Shown here piece by piece: positions 7,520 to 14,815 of a stretch of 64,000 nucleotides of DNA (its first letter is position 1; the number at the start of each line of letters is the position of its first letter). Source of the DNA: Bacteroidia bacterium (lineage in GTDB: Bacteria; Bacteroidota; Bacteroidia; B-17B0; Aurantibacillaceae); contig JAEUTQ010000030.1 in the NCBI GenBank assembly GCA_016787445.1, positions 1 through 64,000 on the forward strand, read 5' to 3'. The translations under genes were made by a program, and so were the position numbers. The notes under the pieces were generated by a model. It ran no database searches. It was not told the origin of the DNA and saw only the letters and a list, made by a program, of their open reading frames with translations.

Positions 7520-8677
7520 TTATAGGGTACCTCTTCTGGCTTGCTCTGCTTCTATGGATTCAAATAGAGCCTGAAAGTTGCCTTTACCAAAAGATTTCGC
7601 GCCTTTACGTTGAATAATTTCGAAGAATAAAGTTGGGCGATCTTCTACTGGTTTTGTGAATATTTGCAATAAATATCCATCTTCGTCTCTATCCACCATA
7701 ATTCCCCATTTCTTCAACACTTCCATATCTTCTTCAATAATTCCTACGCGGTCTTTTACAGTATCGTAATAAGTTCCGGGAACATATAAAAATTCAACAC
7801 CACGTTTACGCATTTCGGAAATTGTAAATACAATATCATCTGTTGCTACAGCAATGTGCTGACAACCCGGACCGTGATAAAAATCCAGGTACTCTTCTAC
7901 CTGTGATTTCTTTTTACCTTTTGCCGGTTCATTGATAGGGAATTTAATTCTTCCATTACCGTTTGTCATTACTTTACTCATGAGCGCGGTATATTCGGTA
8001 GAAATATCTTTATCATCGAATGTAATTAAATTCGCGAAGCCCATTACATCAGCATAGAAAGTCGACCATTTATTCATGGCACCTAACTCCACATTACCTA
8101 CCATGTGATCGATGTATTTTAATCCGGTTGGTGTTGGATGGTATTCAGTTTCCCACTTCACATAACCCGGCATAAACACGCCTTTGTAATTTTTTCGTTC
8201 TACAAATATGTGCACTGTTTCACCGTATGTATGAATACCAGAACGAACAACTTCTCCATTCTCATCTTTTGTAACAATTGGTTCCATATATGGCTTTGCA
8301 CCACGCTTCGTGGTTTCTTCAAAAGCTTTGCGCGCGTCATCTACCCAGAGTGCAATTACTTTTACACCATCCCCATGCATACGGATATGATGAGAAATTT
8401 CACTGTTAGGATCGAATGGTGAGGTTAACACCAAGCGAATTTTATCTTGCACCAGTACGTAAGATACTCTGTCGCGAGAACCAGTTTCTAATCCGGCATA
8501 AGCTAATTCCTGAAAACCTAAAGCTGTTTTATAAAAATGAGCTGCTTGCTTAGCGTTACCTACATATAGTTCAACGTAGTCTGTTCCATTAATCGGTAAA
8601 AAGTCTTGTGCCTTCTCAAATACTTTTTCTCCCGAATAATCGTAATTTTTTACTTTGGTTAAATCTTTTGTGATCAT
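7520..8677 (-). CDS. hppD: 4-hydroxyphenylpyruvate dioxygenase
   Basis: This 385-residue enzyme converts 4-hydroxyphenylpyruvate to homogentisate using O2 and Fe(II). Two VOC domains are seen. The C-terminal, catalytic one has iron ligands in YIDHMVGNV (His), GCQHIAVAT (His) and LFFEIIQRKG (Glu), plus the conserved C-terminal helix with GNFQALFESIE. Length matches the family. It starts 13 bp after hmgA stops, so tyrosine degradation steps two and three are co-transcribed. A 92-base gap separates it from the small ORF and kynA. Confidence 0.96.
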   Translation of the reverse strand: MITKDLTKVKNYDYSGEKVFEKAQDFLPINGTDYVELYVGNAKQAAHFYKTALGFQELAYAGLETGSRDRVSYVLVQDKIRLVLTSPFDPNSEISHHIRMHGDGVKVIALWVDDARKAFEETTKRGAKPYMEPIVTKDENGEVVRSGIHTYGETVHIFVERKNYKGVFMPGYVKWETEYHPTPTGLKYIDHMVGNVELGAMNKWSTFYADVMGFANLITFDDKDISTEYTALMSKVMTNGNGRIKFPINEPAKGKKKSQVEEYLDFYHGPGCQHIAVATDDIVFTISEMRKRGVEFLYVPGTYYDTVKDRVGIIEEDMEVLKKWGIMVDRDEDGYLLQIFTKPVEDRPTLFFEIIQRKGAKSFGKGNFQALFESIEAEQARRGTL

Positions 8678-8690
8678 CGTAATAAATTTT

Positions 8691-9866
8691 TTAGTGAGTT
8701 AATTGAGGTTTTGTCATCCAGGATTTATAATAATCCTTTACTTCATATTTCATGGCTTCAGTAGTAATTTTTAACGGATTAAACGGATCAATCATTACTG
8801 CCAGCTCTTTTGTTTCTTTCTTACCAATACTTCTTTCAATTGCACCCGGGTGCGGACCGTGAGGAATACCTGCAGGATGCAAAGTGAATTGTCCTTGCTG
8901 AATATTATTACGGCTCATGAAATCACCATCCACATAATAAAGAATTTCATCGGCATCAATATTACTGTGGTGATAAGGCGCAGGAATAGCCTCCGGATGA
9001 TAATCATATAAACGAGGCACAAACGAACAAATCACAAAATTCCTTCCTTCGAATTGCTGATGAATTGGCGGAGGCATGTGAATTCGTCCGGTAATTGGCT
9101 CAAAATTAAAAATGGAGAATGCATAAGGATAACTGTATCCATCCCATCCTACCAAATCAAAAGGATGTGTTTCGTATACATAGGGATAAATTAATCCGCG
9201 TTTCTTAATCATGATTTTAAAATCACCATGCTCGTCATGGGTTTCAAAATTGTAAGGCAATTTAAAATCGCGCTCGCAGAATGGGGAGTGCTCTAAAAGT
9301 TGACCGAATTCATTGCGATAACGTTTAGGCGTTCTGATCGGACTGTGTGATTCAACAAATAATACTTTATTCTCGTTGGTATCAAATTCCAATTTATAAA
9401 CCGTACCGCGTGGGATAATAACATAATCACCATACTCAAAATCAACAGTACCGTACATGGTTTTACAACGACCGCTTCCCTTATGAATAAACAACATCTC
9501 ATCCGAATCAGCGTTTTTGAAGAAATAATCATTCATGCTTTCGCTCGGACAAGCCATTCCAATTTGCATGTCATCGTTGAAGAAAAATGTTTTTCTGCTC
9601 TGCAAATAATCCTTCTCTGGTTCCACATCATAACCCATGAAGCTTAACGCCTTCAAGTTGTCTTCTATGGCGGCTTCAGGTCTTGCCCAATGCGGCTTGC
9701 CTAATTCCTTCACCATAGTTGGCGGATTTAAATGATATACCAATGAAGAAGTGCTGGAAAAACCTTCCGTCCCGAAAAGCTCTTCATGGTATAAATCACC
9801 CTTTTTGCTACGAAATACAACGTGGCGTTTATTTGGGATAATACCGTGTTTTTGATAGATAGGCAT
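8691..9866 (-). CDS. hmgA: Homogentisate 1,2-dioxygenase
   Basis: A 391-residue cupin-fold Fe(II) enzyme that cleaves homogentisate with O2 to maleylacetoacetate. The C-terminal half has the metal segment HHSNIDADEILYYVDG (His and Glu ligands) and HPAGIPHGPHPG. It is a little shorter than the roughly 430-residue proteobacterial enzyme but like other Bacteroidota homologues. It is the first gene of the hmgA-hppD-sORF-kynA-queD cluster and has its own operator-bearing promoter 20-62 bases upstream. The next steps (maleylacetoacetate isomerase, fumarylacetoacetase) are not in the window. Confidence 0.94.
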   Translation of the reverse strand: MPIYQKHGIIPNKRHVVFRSKKGDLYHEELFGTEGFSSTSSLVYHLNPPTMVKELGKPHWARPEAAIEDNLKALSFMGYDVEPEKDYLQSRKTFFFNDDMQIGMACPSESMNDYFFKNADSDEMLFIHKGSGRCKTMYGTVDFEYGDYVIIPRGTVYKLEFDTNENKVLFVESHSPIRTPKRYRNEFGQLLEHSPFCERDFKLPYNFETHDEHGDFKIMIKKRGLIYPYVYETHPFDLVGWDGYSYPYAFSIFNFEPITGRIHMPPPIHQQFEGRNFVICSFVPRLYDYHPEAIPAPYHHSNIDADEILYYVDGDFMSRNNIQQGQFTLHPAGIPHGPHPGAIERSIGKKETKELAVMIDPFNPLKITTEAMKYEVKDYYKSWMTKPQLTH

Positions 9867-9885
9867 AATGCTAAGTTTTACCTAC

Positions 9886-9928
9886 CAAAGGTGAATTAAT
9901 CGCCAATAAATAAAAATGATTTAGATCA
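9886..9928 (-). promoter_or_regulatory. hmgA promoter with CRP/FNR-type operator
   Basis: TGATTTAGATCA (9917-9928) contains perfect TGAT-N4-ATCA half-sites. On the minus strand a -7-like CACCTTTG box (9893-9886) is centred exactly 33 bp downstream, and the hmgA ATG is 20 bases further. The operator lies in the gap between the last thioredoxin gene and hmgA. Confidence 0.65.
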
Positions 9929-9944
9929 GTACCGGCAAATAAAA

Positions 9945-10346
9945 TTACTGATACTTGTAAAGATTAATCTTGTCAGATAATTCCTTTTTACTGAGAATGC
10001 CTGTATACTGCCAGGCTATTTTACCGTTTCGGTAAATATAGAATTGAGGGAGTGTATTTATCTCGAAATGCGTAGCGATATCCTTATTATCATCTACATT
10101 TAACTTTAAAATAACTGCTCTTTCCTTTTCTTCCGATTCAATTTGCTCTATGATAGGCTTGAGTTTAATGCATGGTACACACCAATCGGCATTAAAATAA
10201 ACCAATACGATTTTCTCCTTGTTGGCAACCTTTTCGTTGTATTGCTCAAGAGTTAATCCTTTTTCTTCTTGCGTATTGGAAGAAAGAATAAACGATGAAG
10301 TGATAACTGCCACTAGAATGAAGCTTAATACTATTATCTTTTTCAT
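9945..10346 (-). CDS. Exported thioredoxin-like protein
   Basis: A 133-residue protein. Residues 1-25 form a signal peptide (MKKIIVLSFILVAVITSSFIL). A thioredoxin fold follows with the active site NADWCVPCIKL and the cis-proline region INTLPQFYIY. It is probably periplasmic or membrane-tethered. It is the last gene of the redox operon, 3 bp behind the cytoplasmic thioredoxin. The WCVPC site suggests a reductant or oxidant for exported thiols; the partner is unknown. Confidence 0.88.
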   Translation of the reverse strand: MKKIIVLSFILVAVITSSFILSSNTQEEKGLTLEQYNEKVANKEKIVLVYFNADWCVPCIKLKPIIEQIESEEKERAVILKLNVDDNKDIATHFEINTLPQFYIYRNGKIAWQYTGILSKKELSDKINLYKYQ

Positions 10347-10349
10347 ACA

Positions 10350-10643
10350 TTAAATATACGAATTTAAAACGTTAACCAACTGGTCGGGACCAACCACACC
10401 GGATTGACGCCAAACAATTTGTCCGTTTTTAAATACGATAAGGGTAGGAACCCCACTCACTTGGTAGGCCTGTGCCGCCGAAGGATTTTGGTCAACATCC
10501 ACTTTAATGATATTAGCCTTATCTCCCATTTTCGTCTTCACCTGACTTAAAATAGGAGCCATGGTTTTACATGGTCCGCACCAGGTTGCAAAAAAATCAA
10601 CCAAAACGGGCTTATCTGATTTTATTAATTCTGAAAACGACAT
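10350..10643 (-). CDS. Thioredoxin
   Basis: A 97-residue classic thioredoxin with FFATWCGPCKTMAPIL (active-site Cys pair), the DVDQNP segment and GVPTLIVFKNGQ (cis-Pro). No signal peptide, so cytoplasmic. It is translated within the operon that also encodes rhodanese, DUF983, DUF6132 and DUF2892-like proteins, 1 bp after the DUF2892-like stop. It may act as electron donor to the rhodanese or to exported partners; this is inferred from context. Confidence 0.92.
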   Translation of the reverse strand: MSFSELIKSDKPVLVDFFATWCGPCKTMAPILSQVKTKMGDKANIIKVDVDQNPSAAQAYQVSGVPTLIVFKNGQIVWRQSGVVGPDQLVNVLNSYI

Positions 10644-10644
10644 T

Positions 10645-10866
10645 TTATTTTGATTTTACTTTTTCATATTTCACTTCACAAGATCCATCCGCGCAATTAC
10701 CCATTGCGCAACAACCGGTATTAAATAAGGCCTGAAAGAAAATAAATCCTCCACCTGCTGCTAAAAAATAATCCGCGTTCATAAACCCTGCCACCACAAA
10801 CACAATGGATAATACCAAACGGATAATTCTCCATGCATTCCAATTATTTAAAATCATATTCTTCAT
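10645..10866 (-). CDS. DUF2892-like (YgaP transmembrane-type) membrane protein with Cys-rich tail
   Basis: 73 residues with two membrane helices (about 12-30 and 33-50) and a tail NTGCCAMGNCADGSCEV with four cysteines. The family resembles the membrane part of YgaP, which is naturally fused to a rhodanese domain. Here the rhodanese is encoded separately, 3 bp upstream, which supports a split YgaP-like pair. The cysteine tail may carry persulfide or bind metal; this is inference. Confidence 0.78.
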   Translation of the reverse strand: MKNMILNNWNAWRIIRLVLSIVFVVAGFMNADYFLAAGGGFIFFQALFNTGCCAMGNCADGSCEVKYEKVKSK

Positions 10867-10869
10867 TAC

Positions 10870-11181
10870 TTAAATTTTATTTTGTAAACTATACCATCCG
10901 CCGCCATTATGAACCTCTTCAAAACCCAAAGATTTCAATTGCGCTTTCGCTGAAGCGCTTCTCATACCACTGGCACAGCAAGTAATGATAGCTTTATCTT
11001 TTTTTAATTTTTTTATTTGCGTGCTTAATTCATTCAACGGGATATTAATACTTCCTTTTATATGTCCGGATGCATATTCACCACGTGTTCTTACATCAAT
11101 TATTTGTGCGCCGTTTTCAATAAGCTCCCTGTAATTCGCTTTCGGACCCAAACCTAAAAAACTTTTAATACTATCTATCAT
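10870..11181 (-). CDS. Single-domain rhodanese-like sulfurtransferase
   Basis: A 103-residue rhodanese domain with IIDVRTRGEYASGHIKGSINIP and the active-site loop CCASGMRSA (persulfide-forming Cys). The family moves sulfane sulfur between thiols. Its start overlaps the end of the DUF983 gene by 11 bp. With the neighbouring membrane protein and thioredoxins it forms a thiol/persulfide module. The N-terminus (DSIKSFLGLG) is a short extension without a signal peptide. Confidence 0.9.
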   Translation of the reverse strand: MIDSIKSFLGLGPKANYRELIENGAQIIDVRTRGEYASGHIKGSINIPLNELSTQIKKLKKDKAIITCCASGMRSASAKAQLKSLGFEEVHNGGGWYSLQNKI

Positions 11182-11581
11182 AACTCAATTGATTTGCGTT
11201 TATTTTTTTGCTGTACTTTTTATCGTATTTATAAAAGAAATTTAACCAAATTAAACGCGACCAACGTAAACTTAAAGGACTAAGTGCAATGATAGTTGCT
11301 ACCATAAAAATGGCAAAATTCAGCAAATCCCAATTTAAAACATAGTTCTGCAGAACAAACCAAACAATAAACCAGCCTGATGTTAATGCGTAAGATACAT
11401 ACATGGCCCCGTAAAAGAAGCTTGGTTCCTTTTGATATTTTAAACCACAATGAGAACAAGTCTCATGCATGTCAAACATTCTGGTTAAATCATAAGGATT
11501 TTTTGATTTAAACACATCACCTTGGTGACAACGCGCACATTTGTTTAGCGCCATCGAATACATTATTTCTGCTAATTTCAT
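11171..11581 (-). CDS. DUF983 family membrane protein with zinc-ribbon-like cysteines
   Basis: 136 residues. Two cysteine pairs, NKCARCHQG and CSHCGLKY, sit before two membrane helices (about 65-85 and 90-110), the usual DUF983 layout. A CXXCH sequence (CARCH) is present but the protein is cytoplasmic at that end, so covalent heme is doubtful. I chose ATG 11581 because the longer frame to 11677 runs into the DUF6132 gene and lacks a family-like N-terminus. The gene lies 11 bp after the DUF6132 stop. Function is unknown. Confidence 0.82.
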   Translation of the reverse strand: MKLAEIMYSMALNKCARCHQGDVFKSKNPYDLTRMFDMHETCSHCGLKYQKEPSFFYGAMYVSYALTSGWFIVWFVLQNYVLNWDLLNFAIFMVATIIALSPLSLRWSRLIWLNFFYKYDKKYSKKINANQLSYDR

Positions 11582-11592
11582 AAAAATGGTTT

Positions 11593-11802
11593 TTAAGCTT
11601 TTTTGACTTCTTCCTTTTTTACAATACCGGCCATTAATAGCCCCATTACAGCGCCATACGGAACGGCAATTTGCCAATTCGAGGCAATTGCACAGGAGCC
11701 ACTACTACAACCTATAAAATAGTAGTAAGCCCAACCGGCAATTGCCCCAATGGCCATACCTATCAAACTTCCTTTGTATTTTCTAATTATCTCCGCTTTC
11801 AC
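11593..11802 (-). CDS. DUF6132-like small membrane protein, first gene of the redox operon
   Basis: 69 residues with two glycine-rich hydrophobic segments and a GCSSGSCAI cysteine motif, as in small Bacteroidota proteins of the DUF6132 type. The start GTG 11802 is preferred because an upstream in-frame extension to 11886 would run through the operator and -7 box. The message would then have almost no leader. It begins an operon with DUF983, rhodanese, DUF2892-like and two thioredoxins. Its role is unknown; thiol or sulfur chemistry at the membrane is plausible. Confidence 0.7.
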   Translation of the reverse strand: MKAEIIRKYKGSLIGMAIGAIAGWAYYYFIGCSSGSCAIASNWQIAVPYGAVMGLLMAGIVKKEEVKKA

Positions 11803-11806
11803 CGTA

Positions 11807-11853
11807 CAAATGTCGGAAGCAAACAAGGCAAAGTGTGTGACAAAGGTCACACA
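11807..11853 (-). promoter_or_regulatory. Promoter of the redox operon with near-perfect CRP-type operator
   Basis: An inverted repeat with perfect 8-bp arms, TGTGTGAC-AAAG-GTCACACA, spans 11834-11853; it contains the CRP consensus TGTGA-N6-TCACA. On the minus strand GACATTTG (11814-11807) is centred exactly 33 bp away. It is the most symmetrical member of the operator set and leads the DUF6132-to-thioredoxin operon. Confidence 0.8.
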
Positions 11854-11894
11854 ACTCTTAAAAATTGTGTTAAAATTTACAAGCACCTAAATAA

Positions 11895-11919
11895 AAAAGG
11901 CGGGCAAAACCCGCCTTTT
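11895..11919 (-). terminator. Terminator of the paaABCD operon
   Basis: A 10-bp perfect stem (AAAAGGCGGG with CCCGCCTTTT) and a 5-base loop lie 16 bases after the paaD stop. On the minus strand the stem is followed by T-rich sequence. Confidence 0.9.
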
Positions 11920-11935
11920 ACACAAACACTTATAG

Positions 11936-12427
11936 CTAATGGCATTTAAAATGCTCAAAGGGCTCTTTACAATCTACACATTTATAAAGCGATTTACATG
12001 CCGTAGAACCAAAACGGCTAATCATTTCGGTGTGTTTAGAATTACAACGCGGACAAACAACTGTTTCGGCAGTACTAAATAATTTACTACAAGAACTGTG
12101 TTGCGGAGGGGCAATACCGTAATTTTTCATTTTCAGTTTTGCTTCCTCAGTTAACCAATCTGTTGTCCAAGCCGGTTCATACGTTAATTTAACCTTAACA
12201 TTATCGATGTTATGTTGGTGAAGTTTCCCGAGGATTTCGTCCTCAATCATCTTCATCGCGGGACAAGCCGTATAGGTGGGTGTAATCGTAACAACATAAT
12301 TGTTATTATCAAACTCCACTTGTCGAAGCATACCAAGATCCTTAATAGAAATAACAGGTATTTCCGGATCCGGAATATCCGAAATCCAATCAAACACCTG
12401 TTGTGTATCTACTTGTTGAGTTACCAT
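11936..12427 (-). CDS. paaD: Phenylacetyl-CoA epoxidase complex, PaaD subunit
   Basis: 163 residues. An N-terminal MIP18/DUF59-type domain (DPEIPVISIKDLGML, then TPTYTACPAM) is followed by a C-terminal zinc ribbon with CPRC and CVDC pairs and a final HFKCH. PaaD is thought to help mature the iron centre of the epoxidase. It overlaps paaC by 7 bp and is the last gene of the operon. No paaE reductase gene follows; a terminator closes the operon. Confidence 0.93.
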   Translation of the reverse strand: MVTQQVDTQQVFDWISDIPDPEIPVISIKDLGMLRQVEFDNNNYVVTITPTYTACPAMKMIEDEILGKLHQHNIDNVKVKLTYEPAWTTDWLTEEAKLKMKNYGIAPPQHSSCSKLFSTAETVVCPRCNSKHTEMISRFGSTACKSLYKCVDCKEPFEHFKCH

Positions 12428-13179
12428 TTCGCGTCGGGATATGCTCTTTGTAAATATTGCATTTCGGATAAAATATGTCCGAGGTTTTCGGTATGAATTC
12501 CTTTGCGACTTCCGGTTTGCATGTAATCTTCCTCCGGCATATTTAATGTAGCCTCGGTTAATACTTGTTTAATGTGATTCGACCATAATGCTTTAATCGG
12601 AATCAAGTCAACTGCAATCCCATCTTTTAACAATGAATTTTCTACTTCATCCATTTCAAACAATTCGCCTGACCACATCCACAAATCGCTAATTGCCTTT
12701 TGCATGCGGTTACGACTCTCCTCTGTTCCATCGCCTAAACGGATAGTCCAGTCGGCGGCATGCTGCAAATGATATTTCACTTCCTTAATAGCTTTCGAAG
12801 CAATGGCCGCCAAAGTTTTGTCTTTGCTTTTCTCTAAATCCGAATAGAAATAATATTCGAAAGTTGAAATATACAATTGACGCGCGATGGTGTGCGCAAA
12901 ATCACCATTAGGTTGTTCTGTAATTAAATGATTAAAATATTTTGGCTCAGGACGACGATACGCTAAATCATCTTCTGTTTTACCACTGCCTTCCACTTCT
13001 GCGGCATACTTTAATAATGCTTGAGCGCGGCCAATCATATCTAAAGACATATTGGTTAATGCTAAATCCTCCTCGATAAACGGCGCGCGACTGCACCATT
13101 CTGATAAACGATGTCCAAGTATTAAGGCATTATCCCCTAATCTTAAACAATATTGAAATAAAGCTTCTTTCTGTGTCAT
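12421..13179 (-). CDS. paaC: Phenylacetyl-CoA epoxidase complex, PaaC structural subunit
   Basis: A 252-residue ferritin-like helical protein, paralogous to PaaA but without a full di-iron ligand set. It forms the structural scaffold with PaaA. Recognisable segments are LRLGDNALILGHRLSEWCSRAP near the N-terminus, KEVKYHLQHAADWTIRLGDGT, and the end HILSEMQYLQRAYP. It sits 10 bp after paaB. Confidence 0.93.
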   Translation of the reverse strand: MTQKEALFQYCLRLGDNALILGHRLSEWCSRAPFIEEDLALTNMSLDMIGRAQALLKYAAEVEGSGKTEDDLAYRRPEPKYFNHLITEQPNGDFAHTIARQLYISTFEYYFYSDLEKSKDKTLAAIASKAIKEVKYHLQHAADWTIRLGDGTEESRNRMQKAISDLWMWSGELFEMDEVENSLLKDGIAVDLIPIKALWSNHIKQVLTEATLNMPEEDYMQTGSRKGIHTENLGHILSEMQYLQRAYPDAKW

Positions 13180-13189
13180 AATACTGAGT

Positions 13190-13480
13190 TTAAATATTTT
13201 TTGCGCCTTCAGGCATTACGTAAAATGTTGGGTGACGATAAACTTTATCATTTGATGGATCAAACAACATTTCATTATCATCAGGATTGGATGCAACAAT
13301 GTTTTTTGAAGGTAATAACCAAATACTGGTACCTTCACCTCTTCTGGTGTAGGTATCACGCGCATTCTGCATTGCCATTTTAGCATCTGAAGCGTGTACG
13401 CTGCCCGCGTGCACATATGGGAGACCCGATTTACTTTGAATAAATACTTCCCATAAATCTAATTGTGTGTCTTTTGCCAT
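13190..13480 (-). CDS. paaB: Phenylacetyl-CoA epoxidase complex, PaaB subunit
   Basis: A 96-residue small subunit with the family start LWEVFIQSKSGLPYVHAGSVHASD, then ARDTYTRRGEGTSIWLLPS, and ending in a PTFYVMPEGAKNI-type tail. Length is normal. It is placed between paaA (11 bp) and paaC (10 bp). It is thought to bridge PaaAC units in the complex. Confidence 0.94.
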   Translation of the reverse strand: MAKDTQLDLWEVFIQSKSGLPYVHAGSVHASDAKMAMQNARDTYTRRGEGTSIWLLPSKNIVASNPDDNEMLFDPSNDKVYRHPTFYVMPEGAKNI

Positions 13481-13491
13481 TGTAATGTGTA

Positions 13492-14436
13492 TTAAGCTAT
13501 TTCTAATTGTTTTGCTAATCTTTTCTTTTTATACGCCTCAGCTGCTTCACGTACCCAAGCACCTTCGTTATGGTATTTAATATGATGCTCCATTCTTTGC
13601 TTGTTACATGGACCATTACCATTGATTACGCGATGAAACTCATCCCAGTTAATTTTACCAATATCATAATGACCTGTCTTTTCATTAAACTTTAAATCTT
13701 TATCCGGAATAGTCAGGCCAATTATCTCGGCTTGTTGCACAGTTTTATCAATGAATTTTTGACGCAATTCATCATTTGTTTCGCGTTTGATTTTCCATTT
13801 AACGGCATCGCTTGAATGAGGAGAGTCTGTATCGTGCGGACCAAACATCATTAATGCAGGCCACCACCAACGGTTCATAGCATCTTGTGCCATCTCGCGT
13901 TGTTCTTTAGTTCCCTTCATCATGTTCGCCATGATTTCATAACCTTGACGTTGATGAAAACTTTCCTCCTTACAAATACGTACCATTGCCCTACTGTACG
14001 GACCGTAAGATGTGCGTTGTAAAGAAACCTGATTAACGATAGCAGCACCGTCTACCAACCATCCAATAGCTCCAATATCTGCCCAGTTTAATGCAGGATA
14101 ATTAAAAATATTCGAATATTTTGCTTTACCTGAATGTAATTGATCAATCAATTCAACGCGCGAAATACCTAATGTTTCAGCTGCCGAATAAAGATAAAGA
14201 CCATGTCCGCCTTCATCTTGTATTTTAGCTAAAAGAATTTGTTTAGAACGCAAACTTGGTGCACGTGTAATCCAGTTTCCCTCGGGTTGCATACCAATTA
14301 CCTCAGAATGCGCATGCTGAGAAATCTGACGTATTAAATGTTTGCGATAGCCATCAGGCATATAATCTTTTGCTTCAATATATTCGCCATTATCAATTCT
14401 TAATTGAAAATGCTGATTGGTGTGCTCATTATGCAT
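13492..14436 (-). CDS. paaA: Phenylacetyl-CoA epoxidase complex, catalytic subunit PaaA
   Basis: This 314-residue di-iron oxygenase epoxidises phenylacetyl-CoA with O2. The iron-binding EXXH pairs are [10 protein letters not shown] and [11 protein letters not shown], and HPAA-type conserved segments such as WRAL-like regions and [24 protein letters not shown] are present. It is the first gene of paaABCD. The promoter 46-57 bases upstream has a perfectly palindromic operator, so expression is probably coupled to oxygen or redox state. Ring-opening genes (paaG, paaZ) and paaE are not in the window. Confidence 0.95.
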   Translation of the reverse strand: MHNEHTNQHFQLRIDNGEYIEAKDYMPDGYRKHLIRQISQHAHSEVIGMQPEGNWITRAPSLRSKQILLAKIQDEGGHGLYLYSAAETLGISRVELIDQLHSGKAKYSNIFNYPALNWADIGAIGWLVDGAAIVNQVSLQRTSYGPYSRAMVRICKEESFHQRQGYEIMANMMKGTKEQREMAQDAMNRWWWPALMMFGPHDTDSPHSSDAVKWKIKRETNDELRQKFIDKTVQQAEIIGLTIPDKDLKFNEKTGHYDIGKINWDEFHRVINGNGPCNKQRMEHHIKYHNEGAWVREAAEAYKKKRLAKQLEIA

Positions 14437-14450
14437 CTGTAATTTTTTTG

Positions 14451-14493
14451 TAAATATATTTTTAGATACCTTTTCTAGACATGACTTAAGTCA
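14451..14493 (-). promoter_or_regulatory. paaA promoter with perfect palindromic operator
   Basis: TGACTTAAGTCA (14482-14493) is a perfect 12-bp palindrome. TATATTTA (14458-14451, minus strand), one mismatch from TAnnTTTG, is centred exactly 33 bp away. The paaA ATG follows at 14436. Confidence 0.75.
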
Positions 14494-14508
14494 CAAAGCC
14501 TTAAAGCC

Positions 14509-14573
14509 TGACAAATATCATAATTGAGTGTAACCTTAGTCACATATAAGACTATCGAGAAATCTGAATTTTG
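14509..14573 (+). promoter_or_regulatory. Promoter of the DUF2892-like gene with two phased operators
   Basis: TGACAAATATCA (14509-14520) and TGTAACCTTAGTCACA (14529-14544, core 14531-14542, one mismatch) are 22 bp apart. GAATTTTG (14566-14573) is centred 33 bp from the proximal and 55 bp from the distal site. The gene start is at 14597. The paaA operator at 14482 lies in the same divergent gap. Confidence 0.7.
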
Positions 14574-14596
14574 CTTGCACATTTAAATTTCATCCT

Positions 14597-14815
14597 ATGA
14601 AAAAGAATATGGGAAACATGGACCGCATGATCCGATTGATTTTAGCGGCCGTATTATTGATTGTAGTTTTTGCTACTAATCTAACAGATGGCGTTTTAAG
14701 CTATGTATTGCTTGGTGTTTCAGCTACTTTCATTCTCACCAGCCTGATTAGTTTTTGTCCGCTTTATCCCTTACTTGGAATTAACACTTGCCCGAGAGAA
14801 GAAAAGAAAGCTTAA
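14597..14815 (+). CDS. DUF2892-like (YgaP transmembrane-type) small membrane protein
   Basis: 72 residues with the family start KNMGNMDRMIRLILAAVLL, two membrane helices and the end SFCPLYPLLGINTCPRE with two cysteines. It is a paralogue of the 10645-10866 protein but without the CC-NCADGSC tail. The start ATG 14597 is set by family alignment. It converges with the flavoprotein gene and overlaps it by 4 bp. Function is unknown; membrane thiol/sulfur roles are inferred for the family. Confidence 0.85.
   Translation: MKKNMGNMDRMIRLILAAVLLIVVFATNLTDGVLSYVLLGVSATFILTSLISFCPLYPLLGINTCPREEKKA

Noticed and set aside
8138-8422. Plus-strand ORF opposite hppD
   Set aside because: It is a shadow of a well-supported gene on the other strand.
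11520-11560. Covalent heme-binding site CARCH in the DUF983 protein
   Set aside because: The motif is part of a pair of CXXC sites before the membrane helices, on a protein without signal peptide; a zinc ribbon is more likely.
11803-11886. N-terminal extension of the DUF6132-like protein
   Set aside because: The extension runs over the 11834-11853 operator and its -7 box; the GTG at 11802 fits the family length and promoter.
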